A stretch of 64,000 nucleotides of DNA, taken from Pseudoduganella armeniaca. GTDB lineage: Bacteria > Pseudomonadota > Gammaproteobacteria > Burkholderiales > Burkholderiaceae_D. The stretch is taken from NCBI RefSeq assembly GCF_003028855.1, contig NZ_CP028324.1, positions 2,356,001-2,420,000 of the forward strand. Reading direction: 5' to 3'. How positions within the stretch are numbered: position 1 is the stretch's first letter; each line of letters opens with the position of its first letter. Of the stretch, positions 28,628-38,800 are shown piece after piece. The notes under the pieces are model-generated. The model saw nothing but the letters and a program-made list of their open reading frames with translations. It made no database searches and was not told the DNA's origin. A program made the position numbers and the translations under genes.

Positions 28628-30868
28628 ATGGGATACCTGAATGAGCCGCGGGACGTATCGGCCGCGCGCCGCCGCTTCCTGCGCGTGGGCGCGGCCGCCG
28701 GCGGCGGCCTGCTGGTGAGCTTCCTGCTGCCCGGCTGCGAGCGCAAGGAATCGGATCGCAAGGAACCGCCGCCGGAGAAGGCCGTCGGCCAGGCTGCCAC
28801 CGCCGTGTCCGATCGCGCGCCCGGGCTGGCGCCGAACGCCTTCATCCGCATCGGCCGCGACGGCCTCGTCACGCTGGTCATGCACAAGGTCGAGATGGGG
28901 CAGGGCACCTATACCGCGATGCCGATGCTGATCGCCGAGGAGCTGGGCGTCGATTTGAGCAAGGTCAAGCTGGAGCACGCGCCGGCGGACAACAACCTGT
29001 ACAGCGACCCGCTGCTGGGCGGCCAGGTCACCGGTGGCTCGACCTCGGTGCGCGGTGCCTGGAAGCCGCTGCGCGAAGCGGGCGCCGCCGCCCGCCACGT
29101 GCTGCTGCAGGCCGCGGCGCAGCAGTGGAACGTGGCGGCGGAACAGCTGGCGGTGGCCAACGGCACCGTCACCCACGCCGCCACCCGCCGCACTGCCCAT
29201 TTCGGCGAGCTGGTGGACGCCGCGGCGAAGCTGCCGGCGCCGAAGACCGTGGCGCTGAAGGACCCGGCCACCTACACGCTGATCGGCAAGAAGCACGCCC
29301 GGCTCGACTCGCCGCCGAAGGTGGACGGCAGCGCACTGTTCGGCATCGACGCCAAGCTGCCGGGCATGGCGATCGCCACGGTGGCGGCGGCGCCGGTCGT
29401 CGGCGGCAAGCTGAAGAGCGTGGACGAGTCGAAGGCGCTGGCCGTCAAGGGCGTGCGCCAGGTGCTGAAGATCGACAACGCGGTGGCCATCGTGGCCGAC
29501 CACATGTGGGCCGCCAAGCAAGGCCTGGCGGCGGCCGCGCCGCAGTGGGACGACGGCGCGCACGCCAACCTGTCGACCGCATCGATCGTCACCGAGATGA
29601 TGAACGCATCGCGCAAGACCGGCGCCATCGCCACCGACAAGGGCGACGCGCTGAAGGCATTGGGCAGGGGCGGCGGGCGCAAGCTCGAGGCGGTGTACGA
29701 GATGCCGTTCCTGGCCCATGCGACGATGGAGCCGATGAACTGCCTGGTCGACCTGCGCGCGGACGGCTGCGACCTGTATTGCGGCACCCAGGTGCCCAGC
29801 CTGGCGCAGGGCGCGGCGGCGAAACTGACCGGGCTGCCGCTGGAGCAGGTCAAGGTGCACAACTTCTACCTGGGCGGCGGCTTCGGGCGCCGGCTCGAAG
29901 TGGATTACGTGACGCAGGCGGTGGCCTTCGCCAAGCTGCTGGCCAAGCCGGGACCCGTGAAATTCGTCTGGACCCGCGAGGAGGACATCCAGCACGATAT
30001 GTACCGCCCGTATTACATGGACCGGCTGGCGGCCACGCTGGACGAGAAGGGCATGCCGCAGGCCTGGTTCCACCGCGTGACGGGATCGTCCGTGATGGCG
30101 CGCTTCGCGCCACCGGCCGTCAAGAACGGCGTCGATCCGGACGCGGTCGAGGGCGCGGCCGACCTGCAATATTCGATTCCGGGGCTGCGCGTGGAATACA
30201 TGCGCCACGAGCCGCCGCTGCCGACGGCGTTCTGGCGCGGCGTGGGACCCACGCACAATGTGTTCGTCGTGGAAAGCTTCATCGACGAGCTGGCGCACGC
30301 GGCGAAGCAGGACCCGGTGGCCTACCGCCGCGCGCTGCTGGACAAGTCGCCGCGCCTGCTGGCGGTGCTGAACCTGGCGGCCGAGAAGGCCGGCTGGACC
30401 ACGCCGATGCAGCCGGTGGCTGGGCGCAAGGTCGGGAAGGGCGTATCGGCGCAGTTCGCATTCGGCAGCTATATGGCGCAGATCGCGGAAGTGTCGGTGG
30501 GCCCGGACGGCGACGTGCGCGTGCACCGCGTCGTGTGCGCGCTGGACTGCGGCCAGGCGATCAACCCGGACGGCATCGTGGCGCAGATGGAGGGCGGCAT
30601 CGTGTTCGGCCTGACGGCGGCGCTGTGGGGCGAGATCACGCTGGAGCGCGGCCGCGTCAAGCAATCGAACTTCGGCGACTACCGCATGATGCGGATGAAC
30701 GAGTCGCCGACCATCGAGGTCCACATCGTCAACAGCCGCGACGAGCCGGGCGGCATCGGTGAGCCGGGCACGGCGGGCATCGCGCCGGCGCTGTCGAACG
30801 CCATCTTCGCCGCGACGGGGCAGCGGCTGCGCAAGCTGCCGGTGGCTTCAGTGTTGAAGAAGGCTTGA
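28628..30868 (+). CDS. iorB: Molybdopterin-binding subunit of IorB-type hydroxylase, Tat-exported
   Basis: A 746-residue catalytic subunit of the xanthine dehydrogenase family (molybdopterin-cytosine dinucleotide type). The twin-arginine signal RRRFLRVGAAAGGGLLVSFLLPGC ends in a lipobox-like LPGC, so it may be a Tat lipoprotein. Cofactor motifs: VEMGQGTYTAMPMLIAEELG near 95, GGGFGRRLEVDY near 416, FWRGVGPTHNVFV, and GGIGEPGTAGIAPALSNAI near 707 with the catalytic Glu. It forms an operon with iorA. No dedicated MoCo chaperone (XdhC) or cytochrome gene is adjacent, so the electron acceptor is unknown. Confidence 0.92.
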   Translation: MGYLNEPRDVSAARRRFLRVGAAAGGGLLVSFLLPGCERKESDRKEPPPEKAVGQAATAVSDRAPGLAPNAFIRIGRDGLVTLVMHKVEMGQGTYTAMPMLIAEELGVDLSKVKLEHAPADNNLYSDPLLGGQVTGGSTSVRGAWKPLREAGAAARHVLLQAAAQQWNVAAEQLAVANGTVTHAATRRTAHFGELVDAAAKLPAPKTVALKDPATYTLIGKKHARLDSPPKVDGSALFGIDAKLPGMAIATVAAAPVVGGKLKSVDESKALAVKGVRQVLKIDNAVAIVADHMWAAKQGLAAAAPQWDDGAHANLSTASIVTEMMNASRKTGAIATDKGDALKALGRGGGRKLEAVYEMPFLAHATMEPMNCLVDLRADGCDLYCGTQVPSLAQGAAAKLTGLPLEQVKVHNFYLGGGFGRRLEVDYVTQAVAFAKLLAKPGPVKFVWTREEDIQHDMYRPYYMDRLAATLDEKGMPQAWFHRVTGSSVMARFAPPAVKNGVDPDAVEGAADLQYSIPGLRVEYMRHEPPLPTAFWRGVGPTHNVFVVESFIDELAHAAKQDPVAYRRALLDKSPRLLAVLNLAAEKAGWTTPMQPVAGRKVGKGVSAQFAFGSYMAQIAEVSVGPDGDVRVHRVVCALDCGQAINPDGIVAQMEGGIVFGLTAALWGEITLERGRVKQSNFGDYRMMRMNESPTIEVHIVNSRDEPGGIGEPGTAGIAPALSNAIFAATGQRLRKLPVASVLKKA

Positions 30869-30889
30869 GCGGGGCGATGGGAAACCCGA

Positions 30890-30944
30890 GGGGACAGGCA
30901 CCGATCTCAGGGCCGTCAAGGCCCTGAGATCGGTGCCTGTCCCC
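30890..30944. repeat. Perfect 25-bp-arm palindrome (GGGGACAGGC family)
   Basis: Arms start GGGGACAGGCACCGATCTC and close on a 5-base loop GTCAA. It lies 21 bases after the iorB stop. It shares the outer 14 bases with the 10267 element but has a different core, so the outer half is conserved and the inner half varies with matching compensatory changes. Confidence 0.9.
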
Positions 30945-30968
30945 GGCGCTGCGGCGCTGGATGCATGC

Positions 30969-30999
30969 GGTGACAGGCTCCCGCAGGGTGCCTGTCACC
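30969..30999. repeat. Short palindrome GGTGACAGGC/GCCTGTCACC
   Basis: 10-base perfect arms around an 11-base loop, immediately downstream of the 30890 element and 6 bases from the stop of the hybrid kinase gene. It is a variant of the same family. Confidence 0.8.
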
Positions 31000-31005
31000 C
31001 CGGGT

Positions 31006-32286
31006 TCAGCGGCAAGCCGCGGCCACCAGCTCCAGCAAGCTGTCCGGCCGCACCGGCTTGACGAGGTACTCGTCGAAGCCGGCCGCCAGCGCGCGCGCGC
31101 GGTCTTCCGGCTGGCCGTAGCCGGACAGCGCGATGGCGAACAGGCGCCGCGTGCGCGCCGCGTCGGCTTCCTGCGCGCGCAGGCGCGCGATCACTTCCAG
31201 TCCGTCCAGTTGCGGCAGGCCGATATCGCAGAGCAGCACGTCGAAGTCCCCCGTCAGCGCCAGCGCCAGGCCTTGGCTGCCGTCGTAGGCGGCCGTCACG
31301 ACGTGCCGGTCCAGCATCAGGAAGCTTTTCAGCGTATCGCACACGTCCACGTTGTCCTCGATCAGCAGCACCTTGCAGGCGTCGTGCGCGGGGCTGGCGA
31401 CCGTGTCCTCGGCGGCCGGGACCGCCTCGGCGGCGCCCACCGGCAGCTCGATCGTGAAACGACTGCCCAGGCCGATGCCGTCGCTGTGTGCCTGCACGGT
31501 GCCGCCGTGCATCTGGACCAGGTTGCGAACGACGTTCAGGCCGACGCCCAGGCCGCCTTCGGAGCGCGCCAGCGAACGCGGACCCTGCGTGAACAGGTCG
31601 AAGATATGGGGCAGCACGTCCGGTCCGATGCCGGTGCCGTCATCGCTGACGATGAGGCGCACGCCCAGCTCGCAGGCCTCCGAGCGCAGTCCGACGGTGC
31701 CGCCGTCCTGGGTGTACTTGGAAGCATTGCCCAGCAGGTTGGACAGCACCTGCGTCAGCCGCACCTTGTCGCCGTCCAGCGCCAGCGCGGGTTCGTGCAG
31801 GGCCACGCGCAGCTGCTGGCGCCGCTCGGCGATGCGTGGCTGCACTGTCTCCAGCGCGCGTTCGACGACGTCGCCCAGCGCCAGCGGCGCGATGGTCAGC
31901 GTGATCTTGCCGCTGCTGATGCGGGCCGCGTCGAGCAGGTCGTCCAGCAGGCGCGCCATGTGCTCGACCTGGCGGCTGATCACGCCGCGCAGGGCCGCCA
32001 GTTCGGGGGTAGGCTGGGGCATGCGCTCCAGCATGGCGGCCGCCATGCTGATCGGCGCCAGCGGGTTGCGCAGCTCGTGCGCCAGCATCGCCAGGAACTC
32101 GTTCTGGCGGCGGTTGGCCGCCTCGGCTTCGTCCTGCAGGCTTTGCGCGTTGACGGTGGCCATGACGAGGTGGGCATTCGCCTCGCGCAGCTGGGCATTT
32201 TCGGAACGAACCTGGACCAGCGCCGCCCGCAGTTGCGCTTCGCGCAGTGTCGCGTCGTCGCTATCCGGTTGTGCGCGGTCCGCCAT
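31006..32286 (-). CDS. Hybrid sensor histidine kinase/response regulator
   Basis: A 426-residue cytoplasmic hybrid kinase. An N-terminal coiled coil (about 12-60) leads to HisKA with FLAMLAHELRNPLAPIS near 64-80. ATPase motifs are NLLGNASKY, SDDGTGIG, IFDLFTQ and GGLGVGLNVV. The C-terminal receiver runs from about 303 (VLLIEDNVDVCD) with the phospho-acceptor in LLCDIGLPQLDG near 353 and switch Lys in EYLVKPV. No sensory domain is present, so input probably comes from a partner. The KaiC-like gene ends 6 bases upstream, which points to that protein as partner. Confidence 0.9.
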   Translation of the reverse strand: MADRAQPDSDDATLREAQLRAALVQVRSENAQLREANAHLVMATVNAQSLQDEAEAANRRQNEFLAMLAHELRNPLAPISMAAAMLERMPQPTPELAALRGVISRQVEHMARLLDDLLDAARISSGKITLTIAPLALGDVVERALETVQPRIAERRQQLRVALHEPALALDGDKVRLTQVLSNLLGNASKYTQDGGTVGLRSEACELGVRLIVSDDGTGIGPDVLPHIFDLFTQGPRSLARSEGGLGVGLNVVRNLVQMHGGTVQAHSDGIGLGSRFTIELPVGAAEAVPAAEDTVASPAHDACKVLLIEDNVDVCDTLKSFLMLDRHVVTAAYDGSQGLALALTGDFDVLLCDIGLPQLDGLEVIARLRAQEADAARTRRLFAIALSGYGQPEDRARALAAGFDEYLVKPVRPDSLLELVAAACR

Positions 32287-32292
32287 CGTTGC

Positions 32293-33761
32293 CTAGAAGT
32301 CGCCTTGCTGCGCCGAAGGGTGGCCCGACAGCATGCCGTCGAAATGCACGCGGGTCGCATCCACCTCGATGCCGTCGTCCGTGATGCGGAAGGTGCGCAG
32401 CGAGTGGCTGTGCGACACGCCACGCATCTTGACGACGGCGATGACCTTGCGCAGCTCGCCTTCCATCTCGACGTAGCGCATGGCGATGATGCCGTCCGTC
32501 AGGAACGACACCTCCGCTTCGGAGAAACGCAGCTCGGTGAAGCGGTCTTCCATGCCGAGCGTTACCAGGACGGTGACGCCCAGCTTCGCCAGGCTGGACA
32601 GGATGCGGAACACGGACAGGCGGAACTCGCGGCGGAATTCCGGCGCCAGGTACAGCAGCACCTCGGACAGCGAGTCGAGCACGACCCGCTTGGCACCGGT
32701 CCTGGCGATGGTTTCCATCAGCTCGTGCAGCAACTCGTCGATGGAAAGGTCGAGTGAGCGGCTTTCCACCACGGCCACGTGGCCGGCCCGCACCATCTCC
32801 GCCAGCGCGGCATTGCGCAGGCGCGACGTGCCCTTTTCGAAATACGCGGCCACGCCCTTCTCGCCCTGGCGCACGCCCTCGGCCAGGAACTGGGTGCCGA
32901 GGATGGTCTTGCCGGAGCCGGACGGACCGGCCACCAGCACGGAGTGGCCTTCCGGAATACCGCCGTGCAGCAGGATGTCCAGCGACGGCACACCGCATGA
33001 GATGCGGCGCTTGTCGCGGTCGACCGGCGCGCCCTCGTGGCGGTCCTCGGCCAGCGGCGGCAACAGGCGCGGGAAGATGCGCAGGCCGTCGCTGCCCATG
33101 CGGAACGTGTGCGTGCCGGCCATATGGGCCTGGCCGCGCATCTTGACGATGCGGATCTTGCGCACGATCGAGTTGTCCTGCTGCGACTGCGACAGCGCGA
33201 ACACGCCGTCGGCAACCGTCATGATCGGGTTGGCCTCGGCATCGACGTGGGCGTATTCGCCGATCAGGAAGCTGGTGGCCTGCCAGCTCGTCATGCGCGT
33301 GCCCAGTTCCTGGATGAAGTGCTGCAGGTCGGCCACGCCTTCGCTGCCGGCGCGGGCGGTCTGGGCGACCGAGCGGAACGAGTCGACGAACACGAGGCTG
33401 GGCCCGAAGTCCTCGACCTCGCGCATGATGCGCTCGAGCACGCCGGAGAAGTCGCCCGCGCGCAGGTCCTCGGCCAGGTTGACGTAGCGGATCGCGCTGC
33501 CCACCTTGTCCAGGTCGAAGAAATCGTATTGCTGCTGGTAGCGCAGCATCTTCAGCGGCGGCTCGCCCAGCACCGTGAAGAACAGGGCACGGCGCTCGTT
33601 GCTCGCCAGCGTGAACATGATCTGGTGTGCCAGGGTGGTCTTGCCGCTGCCGGGAGCGCCGGCGATCAGGTTGAAGGAATACTCGCCCAGGCCGCCCCGA
33701 GCAGTGTGTCAAGTCCCGGCACGCCGGTTGCCAGCATTCCCAAGCTTACTTTGTCGGTCAT
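32293..33761 (-). pseudogene. KaiC-like RecA ATPase with frameshift near codon 22
   Basis: A two-domain KaiC/RadA-like ATPase. The ATG at 33761 reads MTDKVSLGMLATGVPGLDTL, then meets a frameshift at the CCCC run 33695-33698 (GGGG on the coding strand). One added G restores LGGGLGEYSFNLIAGAPGSGKTTLAHQ and a 489-residue protein. The longest intact frame from a downstream ATG (33618) lacks the first Walker A. The second domain has VAGPSGSGKTILG near 275. KaiC relatives in proteobacteria are usually signalling ATPases tied to histidine kinases rather than clocks. It starts one base after the upstream small gene and is followed by the hybrid kinase. Sequencing error and true inactivation are both possible. 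Confidence 0.75.
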
Positions 33762-34188
33762 TTACTTCTGCTCCCCTGCATTCTTTTGTGTCTGCGCGCC
33801 GTTCCAGGCAGCGTCCAGTAGCCTCGTCGTCAGCGCCGCGCCGATCAGGTCGGACAGCAGTCCGGTGAACGTCAGCAGCAAGGCCGTGTTCGCTTCTACG
33901 GCAAGCGCGGGCCCGGCCTTGCGCAAGTCCCGTCCAGCGCGTGGAACAAGGCGTCCAGCGGTGGCCAGGATGGGCCGGCGCTCAGCCAGTCGTAGCGTCC
34001 CGCCAGCAGGCGGGACGTGCGGCCATACATGGCGGCAAAGCCGCTGTCGCCGATCAGGGGGCTCAGGTGCTGCGCCAATGCGCGCCATGGCAGCAGGTGG
34101 TGATCCGCGATCCCGGCCGCGGGGCGCCGTCGGGCTGCGCCAGCATCGCGTGGATCAGTTGCTGGCGCTTGTCATCTTTATTATCCAT
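33762..34188 (-). pseudogene. Small unknown protein upstream of the KaiC-like gene, two frameshifts
   Basis: The ATG at 34188 opens MDNKDDKRQQLIHAMLAQPDG, but the frame stops early. Adding one G at the CCC run 34112-34114 and one at 33929-33931 restores a single 142-residue chain. The restored joins read through LLPWRALAQHLSPLIGDSG and HALDGDLRKAGPALAVEAN, to the end AWNGAQTQKNAGEQK. Its TAA directly abuts the KaiC-like ATG, so the two are coupled. It is not KaiB. No known domain is recognised. The restored frame is my reconstruction, and the existence of a real gene is inferred from its coherent composition and position. Confidence 0.55.
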
Positions 34189-34434
34189 GCATGCTGATCG
34201 GTGTGGAAAGTTTGCTAGAGCGGCCATGCCGCTGTCCGGCGCCATTATAGCGGCCGGTCGCGCGTGCCGCTTTACTGCTGGGCAGCGCCGCAGGCATGCG
34301 CTACCAGCATGGTGGCATCGACAGTGCAATTTAGCAAACGAAAGCTGCGGGCCGTGCAGGTCCCAGCACGAAATGGCAGTGCGTGCTATCCTGCCCGGCT
34401 TGTTTTTTACCGGCCTCGTCAGCGGCCCCGTGTC

Positions 34435-35676
34435 ATGTCCGCAACCATTCCTTCCGATCCGCTTCTTCCCACCACGCTTCCGACCATCATCGCGCCGCGC
34501 GGCGCCGGCCTGGCCGAACTGGCGCTGGCCGTCGGCGGCCTGGCCATCGGCACCGGCGAATTCGCCTCGATGAGCATCCTGCCGCTGGTCGCGCACGACC
34601 TGGGCACCAGCTTGCCCGCGATGGGTCACATGATCAGCGCCTACGCGCTGGGCGTCGTCGTCGGGGCGCCGCTGATCACGATCTTCCTGGCGCGCATGCC
34701 GCGCCGCCTGATGCTGGTCTGCCTGATGCTCATGTTTGCGGCCGGCAATTTCTTGGGCGCGTTGGCGCCCACGCCGGGCCTCCTGATCGCCGCCCGTTTC
34801 GTGGCCGGCATCCCGCACGGCGCCTATTTCGGCGTGGCCGCCCTGGTGGCCGCGGCCCTCGTCACGGCCGACAAGCGCGCCCAGGCCGTCTCGCGCGTGA
34901 TGCTGGGACTGACGGTGGCCAATATCGTCGGCGTGCCGCTGGCGACCTGGCTGGGCCAGGTGCTGGGCTGGCGCTCCGCGTTCGTCATCGTCGGCGTGCT
35001 GGGGCTGCTGACGGCGGCGCTCGTGACCGTGTTCCTGCCCCATATCGCGGCCGGCAACGCCAGCCCGCGCGGCGAACTGGGCGTGTTCCGCCGCCTGCAG
35101 GTGTGGCTGACCCTGCTGATGGTGGCGATCGGCTTCGGCGGCCTGTTCGCCTTGTACACCTACGTGACGCCGACGCTGCAGCAGATTACCCACGCGTCGC
35201 CGCTGGCCATTGCCGTGCTGCTGGGCCTGATGGGCGTCGGCATGACGGTCGGGAACCTGGCGGGCGGCTGGCTGGCCGACCGCTCGCGCACCGCGACGAT
35301 CTGCGGCGTGCTGGTATGGAACGCGGCGGCACTGGCCTGCTTCAGCTGGACCAGCGCCCATCTGTGGCTGGCCGGCCTGAATTTGTTCCTGATCGGCACC
35401 GGCATCGCCGTGGTGCCTGCCGTGCAGACCCGGCTGATGGACGTGGCTGGCGACGCCCAGACCGTGGCCGCCGCGCTGAACCACTCCGCCTTCAATATCG
35501 CCAACGCGCTGGGTGCCTGGGTCGGTGGCCTGGCCATCGCGGGTGGCCTGGGCCTGACCTCGACAGGGCCGGTCGGCGCCGTGCTGGCGCTGGGCGGGAT
35601 TGCCGTGCTGGCCGTCTCGCTGGCGCTGGAGCGGCGCGGCGTGCCGGCGCCCACGCTCGCGACCGCCTGCAAATAA
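34435..35676 (+). CDS. MFS transporter (DHA1 family, AraJ-like)
   Basis: A 413-residue, 12-helix major facilitator. LALAVGGLAIGTGEFASMSILP near 22-43 and MGHMISAYALGVVVGAPLIT near 60-80 match sugar-efflux/AraJ-like DHA1 proteins, followed by the short loop FLARMPRRLM. RFVAGIPHGAYFGVAALVAA is the family's helix 4-5 signature, and GGWLADRSR repeats the loop in the second half. The ATG at 34435 gives MSATIPSDPLLP. Probably a drug or arabinose-type exporter; substrate unknown. The gene is monocistronic. Confidence 0.88.
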   Translation: MSATIPSDPLLPTTLPTIIAPRGAGLAELALAVGGLAIGTGEFASMSILPLVAHDLGTSLPAMGHMISAYALGVVVGAPLITIFLARMPRRLMLVCLMLMFAAGNFLGALAPTPGLLIAARFVAGIPHGAYFGVAALVAAALVTADKRAQAVSRVMLGLTVANIVGVPLATWLGQVLGWRSAFVIVGVLGLLTAALVTVFLPHIAAGNASPRGELGVFRRLQVWLTLLMVAIGFGGLFALYTYVTPTLQQITHASPLAIAVLLGLMGVGMTVGNLAGGWLADRSRTATICGVLVWNAAALACFSWTSAHLWLAGLNLFLIGTGIAVVPAVQTRLMDVAGDAQTVAAALNHSAFNIANALGAWVGGLAIAGGLGLTSTGPVGAVLALGGIAVLAVSLALERRGVPAPTLATACK

Positions 35677-35847
35677 ACGCCGGGCCAGGGAACTTCAGGG
35701 TGCCCGCATCGCTCCAAGCATGAAAGCAACGAGCGCGGCCGGCATGCGCGTGACGGCGCGCGGGCTTGCGAGTACGATCACCGGAGTACGATTGCATCCT
35801 GATAGACGGCGTGGCCCGCCACCAGTGCGCGGCCCGGCAGGGGACGT

Positions 35848-38705
35848 ATGGACATCATGCAGAATCCTCAGTACTGGCAACTGGACCACTACGCGGGCCT
35901 GCTGGGGCCGTTCCTGAACCAACTGCGCGACTATGCGCTGTACATCCTCGATACCGAAGGCTACATCCGCAGCTGGAACGAAGGCGCCGAGCAGCTGAAG
36001 GGGTACACGGCGCGGGAAATCCTCGGCAAGCATTTTTCGATCTTCTATACGCCTGAAGACCGCGCCGCCGGCAAACCGGCGCAGGCGCTGGCGGCGGCGG
36101 CCCGCGAGGGCAGCTTCCAGGCCGAGGGTGAGCGCCTGCGGGCGGACGGCACGCGCTTTTGCGCCGCGATCCACATCAGCACGCTGCGCGACGGCGCCGG
36201 CCAGGCGCGCGGCTTCGTCAAGCTGACGCGCGACATCAGCGCGGCCAAGGCGGCCGAGGCCGCGCTGCGCGAGAGCGAGGCGCGCTTTCGTGCCCTGTTC
36301 GAGCACAGCAACGATGCCATCGTGCTGGCGCTGCTGGACGGCCAGGTGCTGTCCGTCAACCCCGCCGCTTGCCGGCTGTTCGGCTATGCCGAGCAGGAAT
36401 TCTTGCGCTGCAAGCGCGACGATATCATCGACATGGGCGACCCCGCGTCGAGCCGGCCTGCCACGAGCGCGCCCGCGTGGGCGAGGCGATGGCGGAGCTG
36501 ACCTTCATCCGCAAGGACGGTTCCCGCTTCCAGGGCAGCGTCACGTCCAGCCAATGGCAGGACAGCGCGGGGCGCCAGCTCACCAGCCTGCTGGTGCAGG
36601 ACGTCTCCCTGCGCAACGCGGCGCAGGAAGCGCTGCGCCAGAGCGAGAACCGGCTGCGCCTGCTGTACGAGTACGCGCCGGTCGGCATCGTCCTGTCCGA
36701 CCTGGACGGCCGCCTGACGTTTGCCAACCGCAAGTTCGTCGAGATGTCCGGCTACGTCGACGAGGAGCTGCGCGGGTTTGCCTACCTGGACCTGTCCATT
36801 CCCGAGGAGGCCGCCACAACGAAGGAGCTGATGCGCAAGCTGTTCTGCGGCGAGATATCGACCGTCTGCCGCGAGCGCCACATGCGGCGCAAGGACGGCA
36901 GCGCGTTCTGGGTGCGCGTCACGGCCGGCGTGCTGCTGAACGAGCAGGGCCGGCCGGAATATGCGATCGGCGTGTTCGAGGACATTGCCGAGCACCGCCG
37001 CGCCGAGGAAGCCGTGCGGCGCAGCGAGGAGCGCTTCCGCGCCACGTTCCAGAACGCGCCGCTGGGCATCTTCGAGGCATCGCTCGACTGCCGCATCCTG
37101 AACGTCAACACCAAGCTGCTCGAGATGCTGGGCTACCAGCGCGACGAGCTGGTCGGCATGTCGCTGCTGGACCTGACCCATCCGACCGACCTGGAGCAGA
37201 CCATGCAGTTGTTCGGCCAGCTGCGCACGGGCACGATCGACCACTATGTGCTGGAGAAGCGCTACCTGCGCAAGGACCATTGCTTCGTCTGGGTCAAGGT
37301 GACGATGTCGCTGCCGCAGCAGGATGGGCGACCGCAGTACAGCATCGCCATCGTCGAGGACATCACGGAGCGCAAGAAGGCGCAGGAAGACCTGCGCCGG
37401 GCGATGGAGCAGTCGTACCACCTGGCCAACCACGATCCGCTGACGGGCCTGGCGAACCGCGCCCAGTTCAACGACCGCCTGCGCGACGCGCTGGCCTACG
37501 CCCGGCGCGACGACCACATGGTGGCCTTGCACCTGCTGGACCTGGACCGCTTCAAGTCGATCAACGACAGCATGGGCCACCACGTGGGCGACCTGCTGCT
37601 GCAGGCGGTGGCCGAGCGCATCACGTCCAATATCCGGGCCACCGACCTGGCCGCACGGCTGGGCGGCGACGAGTTCGTCGTGATCCAGACGCACCTGGCC
37701 GACCCGGCGGCGGCGGGCGCGCTGGCGGACAAGCTGGTCGACGAGCTGAGCCGGCCCTATATGCTGGACAGCCAGGAAACCCATAGCGGCGCCAGCATCG
37801 GCATCGCGCTGTATCCGAACGACGCACGCGACGGCGAAGCCCTGATGAAGCGGGCCGACCTGGCCCTGTACGAGGCCAAGCACCGCGGCCGTTACAACTA
37901 CCAGCGCTACCGCGACGAAATGGGCGCGGCCGTGCGCGAGGCGCTGCGGCTGGAACAGGAGTTGCTGCGGGCCTTGCGCGACGACGAGCTGTGCCTGCAC
38001 TACCAGCCCCAGTTCGACGTGCGCACGGGGCGCATCACGGGCATCGAGACCTTGCTGCGCTGGCGCCACCCGCAGCGCGGCCTGCTGACGGCGGCCGAAT
38101 TCATCCAGGATGCGGAGAGCGCCGGGCTGATGCTCCCCATCGGGGAGTGGACCCTGCACACCGCCTGCTCCGAGTACCGCGGCTGGTTGCGCGCCGGCTT
38201 CGATGCGCCGCTGACCCTGAACGTGTCCTCGCGCCAGCTGAAGCATCCGCGCTTCCTGCCCGTGCTGCGGCGGGTGTTGCAGGAAACGGGCCTGCCGTGC
38301 GCGCGCCTGCAGCTGGAGCTGCGCGAAAGCCTGTTGCTGGACCCGAAGTCGCCGGAAACCTTCCTGCGCCAGCTGAAAAGCAGCGGCGTGCGGCTGGCGC
38401 TGGACAATTTCGGTACCGAACTGACGGCCCTGTCCTCGCTGTCGCGCTACCCGCTGGATGTCGTCAAGCCCAGCCGTGCGCTGGTGCGCGAGTCACTGTC
38501 GGGGGCGCCGGAGAACTCGATGCTGGCCGCCATCGTCGGCGTGGCCCATGGCCTGAACATCCAGGTGTGCGCGGAAGGGGTGGAAACCGCGGCGGAACTG
38601 GCTTCGGTGCGCAGCCACGGCTGCGATTCGGCGCAGGGCAACCTGCTCAGCACGCCGTTGGAGGCGCATGAGATGGAGCGGATGATCGGCGAGCATTTAA
38701 TGTGA
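35848..38705 (+). pseudogene. PAS-PAS-PAS-PAS-GGDEF-EAL protein, single frameshift
   Basis: A c-di-GMP signalling protein of about 952 residues once a one-base loss in the CCCC run 36441-36444 is repaired (DMGDP...RARVGEAMAELTF). The ATG at 35848 has GGGGA. Four PAS/PAC units occupy about 10-510, with no membrane helix. The cyclase domain keeps RLGGDEFVVI near 605. The phosphodiesterase domain is degenerate: ETL for EAL near 732, DNFGTE for DDFGTG near 851, and KPS for KID. AEGVET and the QGN segment are retained. As given, the frame stops at 36501 and the rest would need internal initiation. Confidence 0.8.
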
Positions 38706-38800
38706 AGCAAACCTGGGTGTCCTGAGTCCTGACGATCCTGGGCGCCACCCCAGCCACCCGCCGCGCTATACTCGGGCCGTTTTTTTGACGCCCCGACCCC

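Noticed and set aside
27458..30724. 1088-residue minus-strand frame across iorA/iorB
   Set aside because: Only its last 165 codons (27458-27955) make a plausible protein. The rest is the antisense of clearly coding iorA/iorB, left open by high G+C.
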